Positions 14,969 through 24,027 of a stretch of 32,086 nucleotides of DNA are shown one piece after another. The position numbers and the translations under genes are program-made. The stretch's first letter is position 1; each line of letters starts with the position of its first letter. This DNA comes from an uncultured Lactobacillus sp. (lineage in GTDB: Bacteria; Bacillota; Bacilli; Lactobacillales; Lactobacillaceae): the NCBI RefSeq assembly GCF_945290125.1, contig NZ_CALYQV010000022.1:1-32086 (forward strand), read 5' to 3'. The notes beneath the pieces are model-generated. The model did not search any database. It saw nothing but the letters and a program-made list of their open reading frames with translations, and had not been told where the DNA came from.

Positions 14969-15002
14969 AAAAAAGAGTTGTGACAGTTTACAACTCTTTT
15001 TT
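14969..15002. terminator. Intrinsic terminator after cshA
   Basis: A 13 bp perfect stem, AAAAAAGAGTTGT (14969-14981) with ACAACTCTTTTTT (14990-15002), has an 8-base loop. The stem ends in T and A runs, so it can work in both directions. No clear separate promoter is visible before acpS, so acpS-alr may depend on partial read-through. Confidence 0.88.
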
Positions 15003-15033
15003 GCTAATATACTTTTATTATGAGGATAAGAAA

Positions 15034-15387
15034 ATGATTGTTGGAGTTGGCATTGATGCTGTTGAAATTGAACGAGTTAAAAAAATAGTTGCCAAAGGAG
15101 ATAACTTTGCCCGCAAAGTTTTGACCCCAAAAGAATTTGCGCAATACCAAAAATTAGCAGGCAGACGCAAAGTAGAATATTTAGGCGGCCGCTTTTCTAT
15201 TAAGGAATCTTTTGTTAAAGCACTGGGAACCGGTTTTAGCAAAGAAGTTGGTCTGCAAGATATAGAAACTTTATGGGATAAAGTAGGACATCCGGTCACA
15301 ACCTCACCTAAATTTGCCGGCAAGATTTTTCCTAGTATTACTCATGATCGGCATGAGATAGTTACACTAATCGTTTTGGAGAAGTAA
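15034..15387 (+). CDS. acpS: Holo-[acyl-carrier-protein] synthase
   Basis: AcpS moves 4'-phosphopantetheine from CoA to acyl carrier protein, switching on fatty-acid synthesis. The 117-residue length fits. Motifs: [15 protein letters not shown] (metal-binding Asp8) and [16 protein letters not shown] with metal-binding Glu58. Position 15034 was chosen over an in-frame upstream start at 14980, which falls inside the terminator; GAGGA lies about 8 bases before 15034. alr follows after 3 bases, a pairing common in Firmicutes. Confidence 0.95.
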   Translation: MIVGVGIDAVEIERVKKIVAKGDNFARKVLTPKEFAQYQKLAGRRKVEYLGGRFSIKESFVKALGTGFSKEVGLQDIETLWDKVGHPVTTSPKFAGKIFPSITHDRHEIVTLIVLEK

Positions 15388-15390
15388 GAA

Positions 15391-16518
15391 ATGGTACCTG
15401 GAATTCATAGACCTGCAGCTGTGTGTGTCGATTTAGCTGCAATAAGACAAAATATTCAAGAAGAAATTAAACATTTGGCACCAGGGCAAAAATTGTTTGC
15501 CGTTGTTAAAGCAAATGCATATGGCCATGGTGCAGTAAGAGTAGCTCAAGAAGCTGTTAAGGCAGGTGCCAGCGGCTTTTGCGTTGCTATTTTAGATGAA
15601 GCTCTGGAATTAAGGCAAGCTGGAATTGTCCAGCCAATTTTGGTACTGGGCGTTACGCCCGCAAAGTATGCCTCACTTGCAGCTGTGAATGGTGTCTCAC
15701 TATCTGTACCCAACTTAAAATGGTTAAAAGAAGCCGAGTCTAACTTGATTCAAGATCAACTGCAACTAAAAATTCATTTGGCAGTAGATTCCGGAATGGG
15801 ACGCATTGGTTTTAGTGAAGATGATGAATTTATTGCTGCAAACGATTTTCTATTAGGTAATCCCAATTTTGCTGTTGAAGGGATGTTTACGCACTTTGCC
15901 TCCGCAGACAGTAGTGATGATTCATATTTTCAAGGGCAGGTCACGCGGTTTAGCCACCTTAAAAATTTATTGAAAATAAAACCCAAATGGATTCATGTTG
16001 ATAATACTGCAGCTAGTGTTTTTGATAAGGAAGTTCATAGTGATTTGGTTCGTTTCGGTATTGGCATATATGGTCTGAATCCTTCTTCAAATCCTGCAAG
16101 CCCTGACTTAAAAGCAGCAATTAAATTAAAACCGGCTATGTCTTTAGTTAGTGAACTGGTACAGGTTCATACCATTCACAAAGGCCAAGGAGTGGGTTAT
16201 GGCTCAACTTATATTGCCAACGAGGATCAAATTATTGGTACAGTTCCAGTAGGTTATGCCGATGGCTTTATTCGCAAATTTCAGGGCTTTAAAATTAAAG
16301 TTGGTTCTGAATACTGTCCTATTGTTGGTCGGATATGCATGGATCAGTTAATGGTGCGATTGCCACATGAAATGGCAGCAGGAACAAAAGTAGTTTTGAT
16401 TTCAAATGATCCGGCAGCGCCAAATTCCATCAAAAAGGCAGCTGACTATGTTGACAGTATTCATTATGAAGTTGCCTGTTTACTGGATGATCGCTTGCCA
16501 AGAAAATATTATAATTAA
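15391..16518 (+). CDS. alr: Alanine racemase
   Basis: This PLP enzyme interconverts L- and D-alanine, supplying D-Ala for peptidoglycan and teichoic acids. The 375-residue length fits. The PLP lysine is in [10 protein letters not shown] (Lys40). The catalytic tyrosine is in GVGYGSTY (Tyr270). DSGMGRIGF and VGYADGF, typical PLP-barrel segments, are present. GGAG precedes ATG 15391 by about 9 bases. It is coupled to acpS and followed by a shared terminator. The product feeds D-Ala-D-Ala used by MurF upstream. Confidence 0.95.
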   Translation: MVPGIHRPAAVCVDLAAIRQNIQEEIKHLAPGQKLFAVVKANAYGHGAVRVAQEAVKAGASGFCVAILDEALELRQAGIVQPILVLGVTPAKYASLAAVNGVSLSVPNLKWLKEAESNLIQDQLQLKIHLAVDSGMGRIGFSEDDEFIAANDFLLGNPNFAVEGMFTHFASADSSDDSYFQGQVTRFSHLKNLLKIKPKWIHVDNTAASVFDKEVHSDLVRFGIGIYGLNPSSNPASPDLKAAIKLKPAMSLVSELVQVHTIHKGQGVGYGSTYIANEDQIIGTVPVGYADGFIRKFQGFKIKVGSEYCPIVGRICMDQLMVRLPHEMAAGTKVVLISNDPAAPNSIKKAADYVDSIHYEVACLLDDRLPRKYYN

Positions 16519-16529
16519 AAGTAATAAAT

Positions 16530-16556
16530 AAAAGCACATCATCTTGATGTGCTTTT
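16530..16556. terminator. Bidirectional terminator between alr and the CBS gene
   Basis: AAAAGCACATCA (16530-16541) pairs perfectly with TGATGTGCTTTT (16545-16556) over a TCT loop. A and T runs on both sides let it end both converging transcripts. It is 12 bases from alr and 13 from the CBS-protein stop. Confidence 0.92.
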
Positions 16557-16569
16557 ATAGTGGCAATAA

Positions 16570-17337
16570 TTAATTATTTTCATCCTGATTAATGTAAACA
16601 CCAGGATTTTCATCCTGATTAATGTAAACACCAGGATTTTCATCCTGATTAATGTAAACACCAGGATTTTCATCACTCATAAGTGTCATACCGGCCTGCA
16701 AGTCTTCAATTTCAGCGACAACATAACCTTTTTTCTCAAGACGTTTAACGATTTCTTTTAAAACGTCCTCAGTGAGTCCAGCAGGTAATGTAAATAAAAT
16801 ACGCCTTACAGCATTATCTGTTTTACCAGCAGTAGGTGCGTCCAGGCTCATTACACCTGCTATTGCACAATATTTACTGATAATTTTACTCATTTTTGCT
16901 AAATTGCCCCTTGAATTATCAGTTAAAACAGTGAGGACATATGACCCATTTTTAATATTCCAGGCATCTGACAACATATCAAGCAATCTTGAGTGCGTCA
17001 AAATACCATAGAATTTGTTCTCTTCGTCTAACACTGAAATGTAAGGCAAGTCCTTAATTGTGAAGAAAACTTTAAAGAACGGCGAATTAACCTTGATAGT
17101 TTTAGTGGCATTTTTTAATAAGTAGGTAACTGGCAAATTCATATCCTTACCTTGAGATTTATGGCGGTAGATATGCATTTTATAAATATTACCACGGAAA
17201 ATTGTGCCAGTGTCATCTAGAATTGGCACACATCGGAATCCAGAATCTTCCAAAGTTTTTAAAGCTTCTTCAAGCGTAGCGTGTTCGTTGACTGTGGTTA
17301 AATAATCTTTTTTAATAACCAAAGATTTGATTAGCAT
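16570..17337 (-). CDS. CBS-pair / ACT-like domain protein with C-terminal tandem repeats
   Basis: The 255-residue cytoplasmic protein has two CBS motifs (residues ~5-60 and ~75-130), followed by an ACT-like region (~130-215) with VLTVLTDNSRGNLAKMSKII. CBS pairs bind adenine nucleotides, and some Firmicutes proteins of this build bind cyclic di-AMP; that role here is inference. The tail, residues ~222-255, is three exact copies of DENPGVYINQ followed by DENN. The repeat is also exact at DNA level. On the minus strand GGAGG is about 8 bases before the ATG at 17337. The gene converges on alr and diverges from pth. No enzyme domain is seen. Confidence 0.85.
   Translation of the reverse strand: MLIKSLVIKKDYLTTVNEHATLEEALKTLEDSGFRCVPILDDTGTIFRGNIYKMHIYRHKSQGKDMNLPVTYLLKNATKTIKVNSPFFKVFFTIKDLPYISVLDEENKFYGILTHSRLLDMLSDAWNIKNGSYVLTVLTDNSRGNLAKMSKIISKYCAIAGVMSLDAPTAGKTDNAVRRILFTLPAGLTEDVLKEIVKRLEKKGYVVAEIEDLQAGMTLMSDENPGVYINQDENPGVYINQDENPGVYINQDENN
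16577..16666 (-). repeat. Three tandem 30 bp repeats coding a 10-residue unit
   Basis: Three identical 30-base units lie at 16577-16606, 16607-16636 and 16637-16666, plus an 8-base partial copy (16667-16674). They encode DENPGVYINQ three times in frame. There are no spacers, so this is not CRISPR. Copy number could change by slippage without breaking the frame. Confidence 0.95.
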
Positions 17338-17370
17338 TAAACTGCCTCCGTTGTAAAAATAATCTAAACG

Positions 17371-17376
17371 ATTATA
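17371..17376 (-). promoter_or_regulatory. Possible -10 of the CBS-protein gene
   Basis: The minus strand reads TATAAT here, 34 bases before the start codon. No convincing -35 is visible. The rest of the divergent region 17377-17563 is AT-rich; I see no firm promoter for pth in it. Confidence 0.35.
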
Positions 17377-17563
17377 TCATATAAATGAAAAAATTAGATT
17401 AAATGAAAATTAAAAGAAAAACATTATTCAGATTGATTTTAGCACTTGCCGTACAAATTAAAAAGCCTAATTAATCAATGAAATCAAAGTGTAATAGTCT
17501 TTAAGGAAATCAGATCGATTGATTGTGCTATCATTAATAAGACTATAAATAAGGGGAAGTTAA

Positions 17564-18130
17564 ATGAAAATTATAGCAGGTCTGGGTAATCCAGGCAAAA
17601 AATATGATGGAACAAAACATAATACTGGCTTTATGGCTTTAGATCACTTTTTACAAAAAAATGCTTTAAATTTAGAAAGAGAAAAGTTTGAAGGCAAATA
17701 TACTAAACAAAAAATAGCAGGAATTGATGTGATTTTACTTGAACCACAAACTTTTATGAATGATTCAGGTAGATCTGTAGCTCAATTTGCCCGTTTCTTT
17801 AAGGTAGAGCCCCAGGACATTTTGATCGTTCATGATGATATGGACATGCCACTAGGTAAAATCCGTATTCGTGCAAATGGCAAATCCGGGGGTCATAATG
17901 GTATTAAGAGTATTATTCGTGATCTGGGCACCAATAATTTTAATCGACTGAAAATTGGCATCCGCCATCCTGCAAATGTAACGGAAGCAAGTGTAGTTTC
18001 CTGGGTTTTATCACCGTTTAATACCGAACAAAAACAACTGATGGATGAAGCTTTTATTACAGCCAGTGAGGTCATAACTGACTTTATTGCTGGCAAAAGC
18101 ACACAGTATTTAATGAATAAATATAATTAA
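17564..18130 (+). CDS. pth: Peptidyl-tRNA hydrolase
   Basis: Pth frees tRNA from peptidyl-tRNA dropped during translation. The 188-residue length fits. It has GLGNPGKKYDGTKHNTGF with catalytic His19, HDDMDMPLGKIR with the Asp at ~91, and GGHNGIKSI. AAGGGGAAG precedes ATG 17564. mfd begins 1 base after the stop, an arrangement conserved in Bacilli, so the two share a transcript. Confidence 0.96.
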   Translation: MKIIAGLGNPGKKYDGTKHNTGFMALDHFLQKNALNLEREKFEGKYTKQKIAGIDVILLEPQTFMNDSGRSVAQFARFFKVEPQDILIVHDDMDMPLGKIRIRANGKSGGHNGIKSIIRDLGTNNFNRLKIGIRHPANVTEASVVSWVLSPFNTEQKQLMDEAFITASEVITDFIAGKSTQYLMNKYN

Positions 18131-18131
18131 A

Positions 18132-21100
18132 ATGCGTTTAACAAACATTATTGAAAAAGATCATGATCTGATAAATTTTATTGCTAATACTAGCAACACA
18201 AAAAATTCTTTGATCACCGGAGCCAATGCCGGAGCTTTTGATTTGCTTTTGTGCCAAATAGTTGAAACTTTGAAAAAGCCGTTAGTGGTTTTGGAAGAAA
18301 ATGAAAACAAGGCCCAAAAACTTTATAGTGAACTCAATGCAATTATGCCAGAAGGCAGTGTGCAAATTTTTCCAGTAGATGCATCGATAGCTACTCAAAC
18401 AGCAGTTACTTCACCTGACGAATTGAGTAGTCGTATTCAGGCGCTTAATTTTTTACTGAGTCAGAACAAGGGCATCGTGATTACTACTCCGCAGGGCTTA
18501 CAGTATAAATTGTCTAAACCGCAAGAATACCAAGCAGCAAGACAAGAGTTTGAGCCCGAAAAAGAATTTGATTTAGCTGAACTGACTAACTGGCTGGTGC
18601 AGGTAGGCTTTCGCCGCGAAAACCTGGTAGCTAAACCTGGCGAATTTGCATTACGGGGAGATATTCTAGACGTTTACCCGCTTGACCGCGAAAATCCAAT
18701 TAGAATCGAATTTTTTGGTGACGAAATTGATACTATTAAAGAATTTGATTTAGCCAGTCAACGCAGTCAAAAGCAGATTGATAAAATAGTCATTACTGCA
18801 GCTCAAGATCGCGTTTTTGATGCTGATAATTTTAAACTTGCTGCACAGAAGATAGCAAAAGCTATGGCAGATTCCTCTGCTGGTGAAAAGGAAGTTAAGG
18901 AACATTTTGCAGAGTCATTGGACGAACTAAATAATGGTTCATTACCTCAAAACTACACTTTTTTAACAGATTTTCTGATTGATAATCCTGATAATCTACT
19001 TGATTATTTAGCAAGTTCTGGCTTGGTTCTGCTTGATGACTGGCCGTTAATTGAGCAGGCTGTTAAAACAGTAGATGAACAAAATGCTGGTTTTATTGCT
19101 GATGAACTAAAAACTGGTGCTATGATACCAGGCCAACAGCTCTACAGTGACTTTCATAGAAATTGGGCGCAAGATAAACATAATCACCTTTATTTTTCAT
19201 TATTTCAACGGAGTATTGGTCGCATAAAATTGGGGCAATTATTTGACTGGCAGACTAGAGAACCTGAACAGTTTTTCAGTCAGATGCCTCTTATCAAGTC
19301 TGAAATAGAATCATATCAGAAAAAACAACAAACGGTAATTTTGCAGGCGGATAACAATAAAAGGGCAAAACAAATTAGTCAGACTATGGCTGAATTTGGC
19401 ATGGATGTGGCAATTGTTAAGCCAGATGACTTAGTCGAGAGTCAAACGCAAATTGTAGTTGGCGGTTTTGCCAGCGGCTTTAATTTACCCAATAATAATC
19501 TAGTCTATTTAACTGAACGAGAACTTTTTAACAAAGTAACGCACCACAGTCGCCGTATTAAAACCATGGAAAATGCCCAAAGACTGCGCAGTTATACTGA
19601 ATTGAAGCCAGGCGACTATGTTGTTCACGTTAATCATGGAATCGGTCGCTTTGAAGGAATAAAGACTTTAGAAAATAATGGTGTCAAAAGAGACTATATT
19701 ACTATTACCTACCAACATGGTGACCAATTATTTGTTCCCGCTGATCAGCTGAAATTAGTGCAAAAATATGTTGCTTCTGAAGGCAAAAGACCACACATTA
19801 ACAAGCTGAGCGGCAGTGAATGGGCAAAGACCAAGAGTAGAGTTCAATCTAGGGTTGAAGATATTGCTGATGAATTAATTGATTTATATGCCAAAAGAGA
19901 ATCGGAAAAAGGCTTTGCGTTTTCAAAAGACGATGATTTGCAGCGGCAGTTTGAAGATGCTTTTCCTTATGTCGAAACTCCGGATCAGCTGCGCTCAATT
20001 AAGGAAATCAAACATGACATGGAACAAGAAAAGCCTATGGACAGGCTACTCGTGGGCGATGTCGGCTTTGGCAAAACTGAAGTAGCCTTAAGAGCAGCGT
20101 TTAAAGCGATTGAAGATAACAAACAGGTTGCGTTTTTGGTACCTACGACAATTTTGGCGCAACAGCACTATGAAACTATTCAAGATCGGTTTAAAAATTT
20201 TCCTGTTAATTATGCCGTTTTATCACGTTTTCAAACTCCAGCTGAAGCTAAAAAGATTACTGAGGGATTGAAGAACGGCAAGATTGATTTAGTAGTTGGG
20301 ACGCATAGATTACTGTCAAAAGATGTTAAGTTCAAAGACTTAGGTTTACTTATTGTTGATGAAGAGCAAAGATTTGGCGTAAAGCACAAAGAAAGGCTTA
20401 AAGAACTGAAAGCTAACATCGATGTTTTAACGCTGACTGCAACACCGATTCCTCGTACGTTGCACATGTCAATGATTGGCGTGAGAGATTTATCAGTTAT
20501 GGAAACCCCGCCATCCAATCGTTACCCGATCCAAAACTATGTAATGGAACAGATACCGAGTGTAGTTAAGGAAGCCTGCCTGCGGGAAATTCAGCGTGGG
20601 GGTCAAGTCTTCTATTTACACAACCGTATTGGTGACATTGATGATGTTGTGCTGGAATTAGAAGCTCTCATGCCTACAGCCAGGATTGTCAGTGTTCATG
20701 GCCGTATGAGTAAAAGCCAAATGGAAGATATTTTGTATCGTTTCTTAAATAGAGAATTTGATATCTTGGTTACAACTACCATAATTGAAACCGGAATAGA
20801 CATGCCGAATGTCAATACCATGTTAATTGAAAATGCGGATCATTATGGCCTAAGTCAACTTTACCAGTTGCGTGGTAGAATTGGTCGTAGTGCTCGCTTG
20901 GCGTACGCTTATTTTTTATATCAGCCCAATAAGGTTCTGACAGAAATAGGAGAAAAAAGGTTGGACGCCATACGTGATTTTACCGAACTCGGATCTGGGT
21001 TCAAAATTGCTATGCGTGATTTATCGATTCGTGGAGCTGGCAATATGCTTGGAGCAGAGCAGCATGGCTTTATTGACAGTGTCGGTTATGATCTGTATTC

Positions 21101-21626
21101 ACAAATGCTTTCTGATGCAATTAAAAATCGAAAAAACAAAAAGAAAGTCAGAAAGAGTAATGCTGAAATTGATTTGGGACTTGAAGCATATATTCCAGAA
21201 AAATACATTAGTGATCAAGAAGAAAAAATCGAATTTTATAAGAAAATTAAATCTGCCAGTCCTGCTGATATCGAACAAATTAAAGATGAGTTAATTGACC
21301 GCTTTGGTAATTATCCTGAACCGGTAGAAAATTTACTGGCAATTTCACAGTTAAAGGCTGAGGCAGATTTAGCACAAGTCAGAAATATTACTAAAATTAA
21401 TAACCAGCAGGTAAAAGTTGAGTTTGGATTAGAGGGTTCAAAAGAATTACAGGGACCTAATATTTTTAAGGCTCTTGAACACGTTTCATTTAAAGCAAAA
21501 ATCAATCTTTCTCCGGCCAAAAGACTGGTTGTGCTGCTGGAACTACCTGATAAGCTGCATCAGAGGCAGTTATTTACTAATTTAATTACTTTTATGACGG
21601 CTGCCAGTGATATTATTCAAAGATAG
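18132..21626 (+). CDS. mfd: Transcription-repair coupling factor Mfd
   Basis: Mfd removes RNA polymerase stalled at DNA lesions and recruits UvrAB. Length is 1164 residues, normal. The N-terminal UvrB-like region (GEFALRGDILDVYP, ~residues 165-185) is followed by the polymerase-binding domain (LKPGDYVVHVNHGIGRFEG, ~490-510). The helicase part has Walker A GDVGFGKT (~642-649), DEEQR (~743), TATPIPRTL, and the translocase region RGRIGRS. The C-terminal TRCF domain includes GLEAYIPEKYI. The ATG at 18132 lies one base after pth stop, without a strong ribosome binding site of its own, so coupling to pth is likely. Confidence 0.97.
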   Translation: MRLTNIIEKDHDLINFIANTSNTKNSLITGANAGAFDLLLCQIVETLKKPLVVLEENENKAQKLYSELNAIMPEGSVQIFPVDASIATQTAVTSPDELSSRIQALNFLLSQNKGIVITTPQGLQYKLSKPQEYQAARQEFEPEKEFDLAELTNWLVQVGFRRENLVAKPGEFALRGDILDVYPLDRENPIRIEFFGDEIDTIKEFDLASQRSQKQIDKIVITAAQDRVFDADNFKLAAQKIAKAMADSSAGEKEVKEHFAESLDELNNGSLPQNYTFLTDFLIDNPDNLLDYLASSGLVLLDDWPLIEQAVKTVDEQNAGFIADELKTGAMIPGQQLYSDFHRNWAQDKHNHLYFSLFQRSIGRIKLGQLFDWQTREPEQFFSQMPLIKSEIESYQKKQQTVILQADNNKRAKQISQTMAEFGMDVAIVKPDDLVESQTQIVVGGFASGFNLPNNNLVYLTERELFNKVTHHSRRIKTMENAQRLRSYTELKPGDYVVHVNHGIGRFEGIKTLENNGVKRDYITITYQHGDQLFVPADQLKLVQKYVASEGKRPHINKLSGSEWAKTKSRVQSRVEDIADELIDLYAKRESEKGFAFSKDDDLQRQFEDAFPYVETPDQLRSIKEIKHDMEQEKPMDRLLVGDVGFGKTEVALRAAFKAIEDNKQVAFLVPTTILAQQHYETIQDRFKNFPVNYAVLSRFQTPAEAKKITEGLKNGKIDLVVGTHRLLSKDVKFKDLGLLIVDEEQRFGVKHKERLKELKANIDVLTLTATPIPRTLHMSMIGVRDLSVMETPPSNRYPIQNYVMEQIPSVVKEACLREIQRGGQVFYLHNRIGDIDDVVLELEALMPTARIVSVHGRMSKSQMEDILYRFLNREFDILVTTTIIETGIDMPNVNTMLIENADHYGLSQLYQLRGRIGRSARLAYAYFLYQPNKVLTEIGEKRLDAIRDFTELGSGFKIAMRDLSIRGAGNMLGAEQHGFIDSVGYDLYSQMLSDAIKNRKNKKKVRKSNAEIDLGLEAYIPEKYISDQEEKIEFYKKIKSASPADIEQIKDELIDRFGNYPEPVENLLAISQLKAEADLAQVRNITKINNQQVKVEFGLEGSKELQGPNIFKALEHVSFKAKINLSPAKRLVVLLELPDKLHQRQLFTNLITFMTAASDIIQR

Positions 21627-21634
21627 GAGAAAAA

Positions 21635-21877
21635 ATGAGAATTGATAAATTTTTAAAAGTTTCGAGATTAGTTAAAAGGCGTCCGATAGCTAAAGAAATG
21701 GCTGATCAGGGTCGAATTAAGGTAAATGCTCACGTGGTTAAATCCAGTTATGACGTTAAGATTGGCGATATTATCGAAGTAGGTTATGGTTCTAAACAGG
21801 TAAAAGCTAAGGTTTGTGCAATTAAAGAAACTACTAAAAAAGCAGAAGCCAGTGAATTATATGAATTAATAAATTAG
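21635..21877 (+). CDS. rqcP: S4-domain RNA-binding protein RqcP (YabO)
   Basis: The 80-residue protein is a single S4 RNA-binding domain: MRIDKFLKVSRLVKRRPIAK, then QGRIKVNAHVVKSSYDVKIGD. The B. subtilis homologue YabO/RqcP helps RqcH add alanine tails to stalled nascent chains on 50S subunits. Position between mfd and divIC is the conserved one. AGGAG lies 4-5 bases before ATG 21635, 8 bases after the mfd stop. Confidence 0.9.
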   Translation: MRIDKFLKVSRLVKRRPIAKEMADQGRIKVNAHVVKSSYDVKIGDIIEVGYGSKQVKAKVCAIKETTKKAEASELYELIN

Positions 21878-21888
21878 TTTGGTCTTTA

Positions 21889-21917
21889 ATGACATTTATA
21901 GGTGGTCTTGTTATAAT
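21889..21917 (+). promoter_or_regulatory. Promoter of divIC
   Basis: ATGACA (21889-21894) and TATAAT (21912-21917) are spaced by 17 bases, with an extended TGT before the -10. This near-consensus site is inside a conserved gene cluster and gives divIC and downstream genes their own start, with a short leader of about 30 bases. Confidence 0.75.
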
Positions 21918-21955
21918 TAAAATAGTATTTGTTTTTGGTAGTAGAGGTCAAAATT

Positions 21956-22330
21956 ATGAACGGTCCACGTATATACAATTCAGTTAGTCCGGAGGAGCAA
22001 CTGGCTCGTCTGAAGCGTAAACAAGAAAAAAGAGCAAAAGAAGTCCACCGTGTAAGACGTAATCGTATTGTTGCATTTTTCGTTGCCATTTTTGCGTTTT
22101 TAGGAGTACAGATTGGCGTTACGCACTCTCAGACAGAACATATTAACAGTCAAGTGCAGACTTCTAAGAAAGCATTGAAGAAAATAAATAATCAAAAACA
22201 AGTTTTATTAGCTAAGCGCAATGACTTGAAGGATAGTGATTACGTGGCTAAATTGGTTCGTTCTAAATTTTTGTACTCTAAGCCAAATGAAACAATTTAC
22301 AATTTACCTGAAGGAAAAAACAATAATTAA
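21956..22330 (+). CDS. divIC: Septum formation initiator DivIC (FtsB family)
   Basis: DivIC joins FtsL and DivIB in the divisome. The 124-residue protein has a basic cytoplasmic N-terminal part (LKRKQEKRAKEVHRVRRNR), one transmembrane helix (~residues 38-57) and an external coiled coil (INSQVQTSKKALKKINNQKQ), then the family's DYVAKLVRSKFLYSKPNETI. ATG 21956 has AGAGGT 7-8 bases upstream; an upstream TTG at 21929 is in frame but sits just after the -10 and is rejected. The stop overlaps the yabR start by one base. Confidence 0.92.
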   Translation: MNGPRIYNSVSPEEQLARLKRKQEKRAKEVHRVRRNRIVAFFVAIFAFLGVQIGVTHSQTEHINSQVQTSKKALKKINNQKQVLLAKRNDLKDSDYVAKLVRSKFLYSKPNETIYNLPEGKNNN

Positions 22331-22695
22331 TGAAATATCAAGTTGGACAGAGAGTTACAGGTATTATCAATAATATTAATGACATAGGCATCTTTGTCAC
22401 TCTTTCTCATCATCAAACAGGGTTAATTCATCATAGTGATTTTAACAATAATTGGTTGCGAGAAAAGAATGATTATCATGTTGGGGAACAGATTCGCGTA
22501 GTTGTCCTTCATAATTATAAAGGCAAAATTGCCCTTTCAAGAATGAGGGTTAATGATCCGGATTTAATTGATCATACTAACCCTTTTTCTGATACCAAAA
22601 TGGCAGATTTTACAAAGACTTTAACGCAAACTATGAATGATGCCCAAAAAGAAATAAAAAAATTAGAACAAGATTTGGTTAATTATGCGGATTGA
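22330..22695 (+). CDS. yabR: S1-domain RNA-binding protein YabR
   Basis: The 121-residue protein has one S1 OB-fold (residues ~1-72: VGQRVTGIINNINDIGIFVT, TGLIHHSDF, KIALSRMR), followed by a helical, charged C-terminal part. S1 proteins of this group bind RNA or ribosomes; the exact role is not settled. ATG overlaps the divIC stop (TAATG). Its last 11 bases overlap the tilS start, so three genes are translationally linked. Confidence 0.88.
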   Translation: MKYQVGQRVTGIINNINDIGIFVTLSHHQTGLIHHSDFNNNWLREKNDYHVGEQIRVVVLHNYKGKIALSRMRVNDPDLIDHTNPFSDTKMADFTKTLTQTMNDAQKEIKKLEQDLVNYAD

Positions 22696-23941
22696 TGACT
22701 TTTTTAAGGTAAATCATTTGCCCCTGGTCGCTAAAACACTTGTAGTTGCAGTTAGTGGTGGGCCAGATTCATTAGCTTTATTAGATTTGTTATATCAAAT
22801 AAAGGAGCAATACCATTTTAGACTGCTAGCAGCTCATTTGGATCATCAACTTAGGCTTGATTCTTTTAAAGAGGAAAAAGTAATTTCTGCATATTGTCAA
22901 AATAAAAGTATCGAGTTAATTAGTGAAAAATGGCCTAAATCTTTACAACCTTTAGTTGGCGTTGAAGCTGCTGCCAGAAAATATCGTTATAATTTTTTAG
23001 TTAAAATAATGCGAAATTATCAAGGAGATTATTTACTAACGGCACATCATATGGATGACTTGCTTGAAAATATTCTGCTTAAATTTATTCGCTCTGGTAA
23101 TCCTAGTGAAATGAACAGCTTGAGAGCGATTAGCAAAGTGCAGGGAATGACTTTGCTAAGGCCTCTTTTGAATGTCCAAAAAGCTGATTTATTAGAATAT
23201 GATAAAAAGAAGCACATACCATACGTAATCGATCAAACTAATAATGAAGATGATACTTTGCGCAACAAATTACGTCATCATGTGATTCCTTTACTTAAAA
23301 AAGAAAACAAACAACTCGGTCAAAATGCTCTTAGGTTTAGTAAAGAGGTTAGTTTGTTGACTTCAACCGCTGATGAAAGATTTGCCCAAGTCGACCAGCC
23401 TGAAAATTTTTTAAGTGTAGCATACCGTCTAAAAACAAGTGCACTAAAAGAGTTGACTGGTGAAGAAAAGCAAGCTTTTTGGCAACACTTTATATGGCAG
23501 ACCTGGCATGAGCGGGTCAATCAAAATTTGGCGAATTATACGTTACTTGTTTATCAAGGCTTTTTTTATCTTTTTAAACAGTTACCAGTTAAGCCAGCAA
23601 AAAAAGAAATTATTCTCGATCAAGAATTTTCATTTAATAAGCGTAAATTTTTACTTTCTTTAAAGGCAGACGAATCTCACAAATTGATTGGAAATTTTTG
23701 GTCAACCAATAAAAATCAATTTACCACAGGGTCAATTTTACCCGGAACAAAGCTTTTATTAAAAGATGGCAGCCATGTAAAGAGTAAGAAAAAGTTTGCT
23801 CAAAGCAGCATTCCCAATATTTTGCGACCATACTGTATCACTGTTTATGATGGTGATGATGTAGTTTTCGTTGAACAGACTTATACTAATCAACAAGTCG
23901 GTAGTATGGGAAAATGCTTTTATCTATATGAAGATAATTAA
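22685..23941 (+). CDS. tilS: tRNA(Ile)-lysidine synthase
   Basis: TilS converts C34 of tRNA-Ile(CAU) to lysidine so that it reads AUA; it is essential. The 418-residue protein has the PP-loop SGGPDS at residues 24-29, HLDHQLR, and LLTAHHMDDLLENILLKFIR in the catalytic domain. C-terminal domains are more divergent, as is normal, and include the SILPGTKLLL segment. The start overlaps yabR by 11 bases. In many Bacilli hpt follows tilS; here ftsH comes next after 86 bases with no hpt sequence between. Confidence 0.93.
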   Translation: MRIDDFFKVNHLPLVAKTLVVAVSGGPDSLALLDLLYQIKEQYHFRLLAAHLDHQLRLDSFKEEKVISAYCQNKSIELISEKWPKSLQPLVGVEAAARKYRYNFLVKIMRNYQGDYLLTAHHMDDLLENILLKFIRSGNPSEMNSLRAISKVQGMTLLRPLLNVQKADLLEYDKKKHIPYVIDQTNNEDDTLRNKLRHHVIPLLKKENKQLGQNALRFSKEVSLLTSTADERFAQVDQPENFLSVAYRLKTSALKELTGEEKQAFWQHFIWQTWHERVNQNLANYTLLVYQGFFYLFKQLPVKPAKKEIILDQEFSFNKRKFLLSLKADESHKLIGNFWSTNKNQFTTGSILPGTKLLLKDGSHVKSKKKFAQSSIPNILRPYCITVYDGDDVVFVEQTYTNQQVGSMGKCFYLYEDN

Positions 23942-24027
23942 TAAAAATTTTTAAATTATTAGAGTACAAGTGGAATTTGTGATAAACTTTTATTCGTATA
24001 TCTCTAGAAACTTTGCGGAGGTTTTAT

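Noticed and set aside
14980-15033. Upstream in-frame start for acpS
   Set aside because: It lies inside the cshA terminator hairpin; AcpS proteins begin at the MIVGVGID segment.
16577-16674. Possible CRISPR array from three 30-base repeats
   Set aside because: The units are directly joined without spacers, lie in frame in a coding sequence and have no cas genes near.
20231-20518. Minus-strand ORF of 95 codons inside mfd
   Set aside because: It overlaps the conserved helicase motifs of mfd in full and shows no independent signal.
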